Translations under genes and position numbers: made by a program
Origin: Pseudoneurospora amorphoporcata
Lineage: Eukaryota > Ascomycota > Sordariomycetes > Sordariales > Sordariaceae
Direction of reading: 5' to 3'
Assembly (NCBI GenBank): GCA_033297205.1
Contig: MU859362.1
Location: forward strand, 1 to 28,027
DNA: 28,027 bases
The notes under the pieces: generated by a model
What the model was told of the DNA's origin: nothing
Databases searched by the model: none
The model's input: only the letters and a program-made list of their open reading frames with translations
Shown: one piece after another, positions 9,127 to 16,064 of the stretch
Numbering within the stretch: the stretch's first letter is position 1
How the letters are laid out: each line of letters starts with the position of its first letter

Positions 9127-9851
9127 GTTCTGAATCACCCTCTCCACCACTGAACAGAGCCGATCAGAAGCTCTATTAGCGCCTTATAGGTAGTACTACT
9201 TATGCTATGACTCAGACTCGAGCTGATATAGCACATGCAGTTTAGTAGCTCTCTCAGCACTTACAACAGCCTATAGTTGCTCACTTGAAGGCAGCAAAAA
9301 AGCTACTAAGCTACCTCTATAGCACTATCAACTATGCTATACAATATAGTACTATAGGAGATATCACACCTATAGGCTATACTGACAGTGATTTTGCTAG
9401 TTGTAAGACTACAGCCCAGTCTACCTACGGCTACGTGTTCTTGATTAGTGGAGGCCCAGTTAGCTGGAAATCCAATAGAGTCTCTATAGTAGCCTACAGC
9501 ACTCTTGAAGCTAAATACACGGCACTCATCGAAGGCAACCGTGAAGCACTGTGGCTTAGAGGTCTGTTTAGCGAAATGCAACGTCCTCTTCAAAACTCTA
9601 CTCCTCTGAAGTCAGACAACCAAGGTGCTATAGATACGGCTTATAACTCTAAGCATTACAGCCGTACTAAACATACGCTCCTCAAATTCCAGGGCGTAAG
9701 AGAAAGTGTCATAGAGGGAAACATCACTATATCCTTTGTTCTAATAAAGGATATGGCAGCTGACGGGCTTACAAAAGCCCTGCCAGCCCCCAAGTTCGAA
9801 CGGTTCTTACAACTGCTGAACTATTCTAAGCTCTATAGCACAGAGCTATAG
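9127..9851 (+). pseudogene. Copia RNase H, largely open but part of a dead polyprotein
   Basis: Resumes with RLIGSTTYAMTQTRADIAHAV, with TAG codons at Gln positions, then runs open from 9285 to the natural stop at 9849-9851. The RNase H signature GYTDSDFASC (first Asp), the segment STLEAKYTALIE (Glu) and KSDNQGAI (Asp) are present, as is the typical Copia end ADGLTKALP. This 188-codon segment has no stops, yet it has no start of its own and upstream domains are broken, so translation is unlikely. Confidence 0.88.
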
Positions 9852-9880
9852 AGAGGGTCTTGTAGTACTAAGTATAGCTA

Positions 9881-9889
9881 CAGAGGGGG
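9881..9889 (+). other. Polypurine tract of the Copia element
   Basis: CAGAGGGGG lies immediately before the right LTR, where plus-strand DNA synthesis would be primed. Confidence 0.7.
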
Positions 9890-10546
9890 TGTTAATATGT
9901 AGCTAGTACTGTGCCTTATAACTGCTTTATACTACCTTGTAGTATAGAAGGCTGATTGCTGAGGACACTATTCCTTCTACGTTATAGAATTAGTTAACTC
10001 AGCCTCCACAGAATCTACTAGAACATAGAGGTTCACCACTGCATTCTGGATTCTCGAACCTGTTCAGTATTCTCCCTAGATTGATTTATCATTATAGAAT
10101 ACAATAGAAACTCATAGATACAACTCTTTCCTTTTATAGTATAGTACTCTTATAAGCATTTCTATACTTTGGAATCTTCTAGACACTCAGCATTTATGTA
10201 TATAAAGACCTCTCCTCTCTATTAGTTAGTCACTTCTTAAGCAAGCAAGCAAGGACACTCAAGCAATACAATACGGTCTTTTCTTATAGTGCAGAGTTCA
10301 CTATAATAAGTTGTTTTCCATAGTGCAGAGTTCACTGTAATCTTCTGTCTTGAGAGCAGAGTCCTCTCTAAGACCTCTTTTACAACACTTCTATTATATC
10401 TGCAACTACGCTGCAATTACGCTGCTTCCTTCAGCACTGCTGTCGTACCACCGCTTCCGCTCCGCTCAGCTACAAGTGCATAGTTCACTGTAGCATTCCT
10501 ATACTAGTACTATCATTATAGGCTAGTTAGGGCATTGCAGCAAATA
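9890..10546 (+). repeat. 3' LTR of the Copia element
   Basis: 657 bp, from TGTTAATATGTAGC to GCAGCAAATA, with a TATATAAA box at 10199-10206 and about three CAAG units near 10239-10252. It carries the internal duplicated segment (GCAGAGTTCACTATAATAAG...) shared with the solo LTR at 233-895 and missing from the 5' LTR. Confidence 0.9.
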
Positions 10547-10641
10547 ATAATTAAATAAAAGTACAAAATACTCTAATTAGTCTCTATACTATATAAATTA
10601 AATATACGAACACCAAATATTTACGAAACTAACCTTAAAAA
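10547..10641. other. AT-rich spacer
   Basis: Short A/T-dominated stretch between the Copia element and the DNA transposon. Nothing recognisable. Confidence 0.3.
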
Positions 10642-10643
10642 TA

Positions 10644-10726
10644 GAGAAAGTCTTTTCGCACTGCCCTTAATGTCTTCATACACTGCTCTCCCACTTTAAT
10701 TTTTTTTTTTTAGACTAATAATCTCA
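10644..10726 (+). repeat. Left terminal inverted repeat of the TA element
   Basis: Matches 11485-11565 inverted, with a few mismatches (for example CCCTTAATGTC versus CCCTCAATGTC) and a length difference in the T run. Confidence 0.88.
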
Positions 10727-10912
10727 CAGACATAACCTCTGGACCCACACCACACTTTGGCGTGGTTTTTTTCATAGATTTCAGCTAGTAAGTCTGAGCA
10801 TTACATTTTTCACGCCATGCCAAGCCCAGACTCCAGACTGCAGCACGTGCAGCCAGATTGGCACCCAGACCCAGTTTTTACAGGATGTTTCTATAGCTGT
10901 CTTACAGGGCAC

Positions 10913-11101
10913 TTAGTGGTACGCTGACGTGGGCTCAACGGTATAAGGTACCTGGGTATTAGGCGCAGAAGCACTAGGCTCAGAGGTATCTTGTACGAAG
11001 GTAGGTAGGTTGGGGGGATTGGGGTTGACGTTAGGGTCGAGGAGCGCGGGGTCGATGTTTTCATTTGCGCCACGGTCGCGCGCGCCCGTCGGGTCAGCCA
11101 T
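10913..11101 (-). CDS. Short open frame inside the TA element (possible N-terminus of a lost or captured gene)
   Basis: A 62-codon frame from an ATG at 11101 reads MADPTGARDRGANENIDPAL and continues Asn/Pro/Ser-rich to a stop at 10913-10915. No family was recognised. The NENIDPALLDP wording and low complexity look like the disordered N-terminus of a real protein rather than noise, so it may be the remaining 5' end of the parent transposase or a captured host exon. The frame also opens 17 codons upstream (11152). Whether it is expressed is unknown. Confidence 0.25.
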   Translation of the reverse strand: MADPTGARDRGANENIDPALLDPNVNPNPPNLPTFVQDTSEPSASAPNTQVPYTVEPTSAYH

Positions 11102-11484
11102 CTGCAGCATTACGGTTAGCTGGAAAAACGCACAGAAAAATTGATGGATCATTTCTTACTATTAACCAAATACAAGCGCCTTATTTACTTAGCGATACGA
11201 CGTGCTGGTATTGAGGTAGATTAATTAACTGACTGCGATGTGTGATGTGTGCGGTGGTAGTTTGGTACAGAAAGGAAGCAAGGTACAGATAATAGTAAAC
11301 GACTAAGCTAGGCTAGCTAGTCTAGCCTAGTCTGGGCGCTCAGACTAGAGGTAGCTAGTACAGTACGACTGCACGGGTCTGGGCGCGTAATAGCTTAAAA
11401 TCTGGGTCTTGGCGGTCCAAAGTAGAAAGGGAGCGGGAGCTAATGTGCGCTAAGGTGCGCTAAGGGGAGGCTAATGAATGCGTT

Positions 11485-11565
11485 TGAGATTATTAGTCCA
11501 AAAAAAAAATTAAAGTGGGGGAGCAGTGTATGAAGACATTGAGGGCAGTGCGAAAAGACTTTCTC
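11485..11565 (-). repeat. Right terminal inverted repeat of the TA element
   Basis: Reverse-complement partner of 10644-10726. Confidence 0.88.
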
Positions 11566-11567
11566 TA

Positions 11568-11830
11568 AAAATAAATTATAAATAGAAATACGTCCGCTAC
11601 TTGTCACGGCAAAGAGGAAATGATTGTGATAAACAGCAATGATCCTATTTGGTAGAAGATTGAAAGATGAAGAAAAGAGAAAACTAGAATACAAAGAGTG
11701 GCCGCGGCACGAAAGAAGATATGGTTGTGCGCGGTGCCAAGCCTGCAGCGGAGCTAGCCGCGTAAACAGGCTCAGAGCAGGGCAGGTGCAAGTGCAGGTG
11801 ACTAGCGGCTGAGCCGCGCCGTCACACTAC
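11568..11830. other. Mixed-GC spacer with a short palindrome
   Basis: No gene is visible. It contains the palindrome GCGGCTGAGCCGC near 11804-11816 and several GCAGG/CAGGTG words. Confidence 0.3.
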
Positions 11831-13260
11831 TATAATACAAAGAGCTCCGCTTAAGAGATATAAAAATGATAAAGGAACGTTGGAAGGATATTAAGAAATA
11901 GAAATTTTTTATTCTTATTAAATGGGAGATAAATAATATCCCTATCTATATAATAAATTAAAATTAAAAATAATATCCGAAAATTAAATACAATAGTTAT
12001 AAATCTTATAAATATTTATTAGCTAAGGTAAGAGATATATAGGAAGACAGTAATAAAAGGTAATTAATAATACGATTTAATAACTACTTATATAGTATTA
12101 AAATTAAGTTTGTTATTAATACTATAATAAGAGAATATTTATAGAAACGGATAATACCCTTAATTAGCTACACGCTATAAAACGCTAGATTAGAATAGTA
12201 CTAGGGTAGGGATTGAAACTTGGTACGGAAGTACCTCGCCGTTGTTAAATACCCCTGATCCTTATATAAAATCTTATTTTTTTATACTAATAGTAATATT
12301 ATTACGCTCTGTCGTATTAGAATTATAAAGCGTTGTATAACGGAGATTAATATAAGCGCGGTAGTTTATTAATACGTTTTTAATAAATAGAGAAGAAAAT
12401 ATAGGGTTAGATGTTTCGTTAATTAAATAGTAAGATATGATTAATACAGAGCTAATATATAATATTGTATAAGTATAATATACTACTCTAATAGGACTAG
12501 TATTATAATAACGCTAAATGAGAGTGCGTGCGGAGAAAGTAATTTGGAGTGAAAATTATATAACGTTTGGGTATAAAAGTTTTAGTACTGTAGGTATAGT
12601 TAAAGAAATATTATTAAATACCTTACTATTCTATCCCTAGCTAACGTAATAATAGGATAATTATACCTGGATATAGAGATATAGGAGAATAATGGGGAAG
12701 TATTATAAAAAATAGATAATACGAAAGATAGTAGAGGAAGCTAAAAATACCTGGACCGGAAGTACCCGCGGGACCTAAGCCCGAATACTAGCTATAAATC
12801 TATACAAAAAGACAATATTTATAGAAATATAAAATGACTAAAAAATAATTTTATTTTACATTTTAAAATAAGACTGCATTATATTTTTTAAAAATAATAT
12901 AAAGAGAAAAGATGGATTAAGAGTTAATTATATTGCGATAGATTAAATTTAAATTAAAAATAAACATTACTAAATATATAATATTCTAGGAGTTATACTA
13001 TTATATTGATATATATCTTTCGTAATAATATATATTTCCGAAAAATATTATAGGTATAGAAAAAATATTTAAGGGAATTTAATTTTATAGCAATAAAATA
13101 TTACAAGAAATAAAATATCACAAGAGATAAAATATTGCGAAAAATAAGATATTATAAAAGAAAAATTATTCCGTTGCTATATAAAATTTTATATAAAGAG
13201 TTATTTATAAGAAATAACTATTTATTTAAAATCTATTTTGACTATCGGAAACTATTATAT
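11831..13260. other. Heavily AT-mutated block, probable RIP-dead transposon DNA
   Basis: Dominated by TAAT/ATTA words with stops in all frames and no usable open frame. Two weak words, GATAATTATACCTGGA (12656-12671) and TACCCGCGGGACCTAAGCCC (12763-12782, readable as YPRDLSP), recall the DNxPG and PDLxP motifs of Tc1/mariner transposases but lie in different frames. Identity of the original element is not established. Confidence 0.45.
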
Positions 13261-13570
13261 AAAAGATAATATATTTGTTATGGGTCTAGCGTCTAGAGGT
13301 AATGCCTGGCTTCTATATGCCAGGCTGGTGCCTGCTGGGGGTCCTTCAGACCACCCGGCATGCCTCGGCTCGTTCGGCTCGTCTCAGCCCAGTCTTGGCA
13401 TTTCTAGCACTTTCTTCCCCGTATCCCTTTTGTGTATTTAGCTGTGCCCAGTCTGAGCACCAGACTTTGGCTCGGATATTTTCCTCCTTGTCGAATATTA
13501 CAGCTTTCATCAAGGCCTACCTGCGTGTACACTTCGTAGAACTCTTACAATATTTCAAGAATTAAAATTT
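13261..13570. other. GC-balanced island in AT-rich DNA
   Basis: Roughly 300 bp of normal composition between RIP-like blocks, with a hairpin GCCTGGC-ttctatat-GCCAGGC at 13305-13326. Two overlapping short open frames are present, but no domain or splice pattern supports a gene. It may be a fragment that escaped RIP. Confidence 0.35.
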
Positions 13571-13629
13571 CTAATAGAGTATATTATTAGTAAATAAATG
13601 TCGAGAGGCAATTTATTTTTAATTAATAC

Positions 13630-13872
13630 TGTCACAGCGTAACCAGAAGGCACGATGGATACGTAAGATCTTGATTAACTTGGACTAAAGACAAGAAGTT
13701 GAAGAGGGCAGAAATCTCAAACAGGAAGGTAGGATACGAGAGCTAGGTTTTATATCTAGATCGTAGGCGACCGTTAGACCTGTGAATAGGAATTCAGATG
13801 AATGGAAGTGAATGAAACTCATGTGATAATAAGAACCTTGACGGCTGGCATGTGACAACCAGAACTGTCACA
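13630..13872. mobile_element. LTR-like 243-bp element with perfect 5-bp TSD
   Basis: Starts TGTCACAGCG and ends AGAACTGTCACA, flanked by AATAC on both sides (13625-13629 and 13873-13877). TG...CA ends and a 5-bp duplication fit a small solo LTR, of a family unlike S1, S2 or the Copia LTR. No coding content. The interior is less AT-rich than its flanks. Confidence 0.7.
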
Positions 13873-13877
13873 AATAC

Positions 13878-14279
13878 AATATTAATAAGACTTAACTATT
13901 TGGCTATATAATGAACTTAACTACAATATTATAATTATACCAGATTACAATATCTGAAAAAATATTAATCTTTAGTAGATTTATAAAATTTAAGTAGTTG
14001 TGTATATTTTGTTAGTATGAGAGACTGTATAAAGAATATAAATAAATGGTGCTAATGAAACTGAATAGTAAATATAATTAATTAATTTATATAAATATTC
14101 TGATAAGTACGTTGACTGTGTATAAAGACAATGTTCTATTTCTTAACAGTCTATAGATAGTCTGTAGGAAAAACACAGTATATTATATAAAAACTCTATT
14201 TTTATGACTTAGGAGGCTATATTTAGAAACCCAATATTCACTTTAAGGTAGTGATTCTAGTATTTTAGCGTTAGAGTTG
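13878..14279. other. AT-rich non-coding stretch
   Basis: No gene is visible. A/T-dominated, with TATATAAA-like words; probably degraded repeat. Confidence 0.35.
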
Positions 14280-14628
14280 GGCTGGTTATAGCGGCTTTAG
14301 CACTATTTCAACCCGGTTGCACTTTACAAAACTATGATTTTTGAAGTGTGTTCTATTCGCTTTTTTTTTAGCGTTTTCACCTAGTGAAAATAGCTGGTAA
14401 AAATAGTGTTCTACCAAGTGTATCCGCGAGTTTGTACCTTTTTACTAGGTGAAAAACGATATATAACCTAGTAAAAAGAAAAGGCCCACTTTTTAAGCTT
14501 TCAACTAACTAAAACGCTCACATCCATTTTCACCCAGTGCACAACGAAAAGGGTGTTTTACAATTGCAACTGGGCCAACAACCTGCTGAACGTCCTAGAA
14601 TAGCGCTGAAGCCCGCTATACCAACGCC
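14280..14628. mobile_element. Putative miniature inverted-repeat element
   Basis: The left end 14280-14307 (GGCTGGTTATAGCGGCTTTA...) is an imperfect inverted copy of 14599-14628 (...GAAGCCCGCTATACCAACGCC), with about 80 percent identity over 28 bp and small gaps. A second inverted pair, ATTCGCTTTTTTT (14354-14366) versus AAAAAAGCGAAT (14736-14747), reaches beyond the right end, so the true borders are uncertain. No target duplication was found. Confidence 0.45.
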
Positions 14629-14922
14629 ACCTAAGAATTTCTATGCAACCTAGCGAATTTTCTATGCAACCTGGTGAAAATTAGCCCGTGCCACTTTTTC
14701 ACCCAAAGTATCTTTTTCCTAGTGAACAGACTCCCAAAAAAGCGAATGGCCAGGTGAAAAAGTGGCTTTGAACTCTAATTGGTTGAAATGTCGAAAAGCG
14801 GGGATTTCTTTTTCACCAGGTTATCAAAACGTGCACGGACGGTATAACCCGGTGAAAAGGTACAAAGACGTTGACGTTTTTCAGGATCACGATTTTCACC
14901 GGGCTTGTTCACCCGGTGAAAC
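14374..14922. repeat. Cluster of TTTTCACC-N-GGTGAAAA palindromes
   Basis: About 13 full or half copies occur in 550 bp: 14374-14390, 14439-14456, 14465-14477, 14527-14539, 14647-14658, 14668-14680, 14695-14708, 14713-14727, 14750-14762, 14809-14822, 14845-14859, 14892-14903 and 14908-14922. Spacing is irregular, and some copies are full inverted repeats while others are halves in either direction. The arrangement resembles transposase-binding subterminal repeats of some DNA transposons; that role is inferred. Confidence 0.75.
14643..14681 (+). repeat. Short direct repeat, two copies
   Basis: TCTATGCAACCTAGCGAAT-like and TCTATGCAACCTGGTGAAA-like words follow each other 21 bp apart, each ending in a half copy of the palindrome. 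Confidence 0.6.
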
Positions 14923-15171
14923 CGCAAAAAAATACCTCTACGGATTACACCCTTAGTGTAGGATACGATCGGTCACTCTCTATCTTTTTTGCTATGTACT
15001 GGTCAATTTGGTTGTACAGTGAGCAACTGCCACAATGGTCTGTGAAGGCTGCCATGTCAGTCTTGGGAAACATCCGCAAGATTTGATCTCAAATCAGGTA
15101 AGTAACCAAAAAGCAAATTTCTTTCAAATAATCAATCATGTTAGTAATGGAAACGGCAGTAGTGAAAATGC

Positions 15172-15188
15172 AAAAAAGGGAGACAAAA
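15172..15188 (-). terminator. RNA polymerase III terminator of the tRNA gene
   Basis: On the minus strand a T4 run (15185-15188) begins 8 nt past the tRNA 3' end, and a T6 run (15172-15177) follows as a likely backup. Confidence 0.7.
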
Positions 15189-15196
15189 GATTGGTC

Positions 15197-15289
15197 TCTC
15201 CCGCCGGGAATTGAACCCGGGTCTCGAGCGAATCGAACTGATGTTCCAAGCTTGACAAGCTCACATACTGACCACTATACTACGGAAGA
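15197..15289 (-). tRNA. tRNA-Asp(GTC) with a 22-nt intron
   Basis: The minus strand folds as a tRNA. Acceptor TCTTCCG pairs with CGGGAGA (one G-T pair), anticodon stem TGAGC with GCTCG, and T arm CCGGG-TTCAATT-CCCGG. The anticodon GTC lies at 15254-15256. Without an intron the loop reads TTGTCAC, as usual for tRNA-Asp. The intron spans 15231-15252, between positions 37 and 38, the canonical site for splicing by tRNA endonuclease. The B box GGTTCAATTCC is at 15207-15217 and an A box at about 15272-15282. The mature tRNA would be 71 nt before CCA addition. It marks the edge of the repeat block. Confidence 0.95.
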
Positions 15290-16010
15290 TGTATACTTGT
15301 TGATCAAGTATCGTAGTCGATTGATGGTTGATACTCAGACTAGAACTTCTATATATGATTATACACATCTGTTTCCAATCTGAATACCCACTGCCTGCGC
15401 ACCACGCAACGACACCATTCCCACAGACAGGCACCAAGGTAACACATGGCCACAAGATAATGGTAGTGAGAAGCAATTGGAGCGTGACAGAATTCCTACA
15501 TAGAGCGGCGGTCTTTTTGAACAAGAGGGCGGCTCTACAAGGACCCTACACCTGAACAGACTGCAAAGATATCGACGACACAGTCAAAAACGATGGCATC
15601 CTACTATATCGCTCCAAAGCCCATATCCTCGTAGAGATCCGCACAGAACCCAATGCGCATTTGTACCGAATATTTGAGCATTCGTATGGGAATCATCAAC
15701 CTACAGGTATAAAGCTACGCAGATGGAATTGAAAAACGGATACGCTTCGAATGACCACAGAGCCAGCTATTATACACAAGCTACGTGGGCAAAACATAAC
15801 ATAGCAGAGCATAGCGACTGCAAAGGCGATGAGCATTTACGACACAAAACAATGATATAGATGAATTGCGCTGAGTGACTCATTATATTGAGTTCGAGAT
15901 ACGTTCCGACGTCACGATCTTCATACTTCCATGCTGAACGCTCGTTCTCACATACTCGTAGTTACAGCTTTCTCTTTCTCTCACACATAGCCAGTGACTA
16001 GGCTGACTGC
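15290..16010. other. Intergenic region between tRNA-Asp and the 4E-T-like gene
   Basis: No convincing gene. It must contain the 3' untranslated region of the 4E-T-like gene, which runs towards the tRNA. Composition is normal, unlike the repeats to the left. Confidence 0.4.
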
Positions 16011-16064
16011 CTACTTCTTCTCAGACCTCCGTTGTCCATACTGAGGCCACTGCTGTTGTCCATC
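16011..16064 (-). other. In-frame continuation beyond the TAG of the 4E-T-like gene
   Basis: After the TAG at 16065-16067 the same frame reads DGQQQWPQYGQRRSEKK and ends in a second TAG at 16011-16013. The composition (Gln, Tyr, Arg) suits the low-complexity tail of this gene. A single CAG-to-TAG change at the first stop would explain it; readthrough or a sequencing error are alternatives. Confidence 0.5.

Larger units (their letters stand above)
1995..10546 (+). mobile_element. Ty1/Copia LTR retrotransposon, RIP-degraded, with nested insertions
   Basis: Bounded by LTRs at 1995-2650 and 9890-10546. A primer-binding site follows the left LTR and a purine tract (9881-9889) precedes the right one. 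The order gag, protease, integrase, RT, RNase H is diagnostic of Copia. Removing the three S1 insertions and their duplications leaves about 6.2 kb, a normal Copia size. Many in-frame TAG/TAA codons sit where CAG/CAA (Gln) or TGG (Trp) would be expected, so it is non-functional. The flanks do not match as a TSD (GTTAT at 1990-1994, ATAAT at 10547-10551). Confidence 0.92.
10644..11565. mobile_element. Non-autonomous TA-target DNA transposon with 82-bp TIRs
   Basis: The ends are inverted copies of GAGAAAGTCTTTTCGCACTG..., 10644-10726 on the left and 11485-11565 on the right, including an oligo-T run of different length on the two sides. TA flanks both ends (10642-10643 and 11566-11567), the duplication typical of Tc1/mariner/Fot1-type elements. 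At 922 bp it is too short for a transposase, and no DDE motif was seen. The interior has balanced GC and few RIP scars, so it is probably young or low-copy. Confidence 0.85.

Noticed and set aside
9306..9593. Minus-strand open frame in the RNase H region
   Set aside because: Antisense shadow of the Copia RNase H coding frame.
15138..15383. Plus-strand open frame containing PGIEPGSRANRTD
   Set aside because: It overlaps the tRNA-Asp gene; this translation is a typical false peptide from antisense tRNA.
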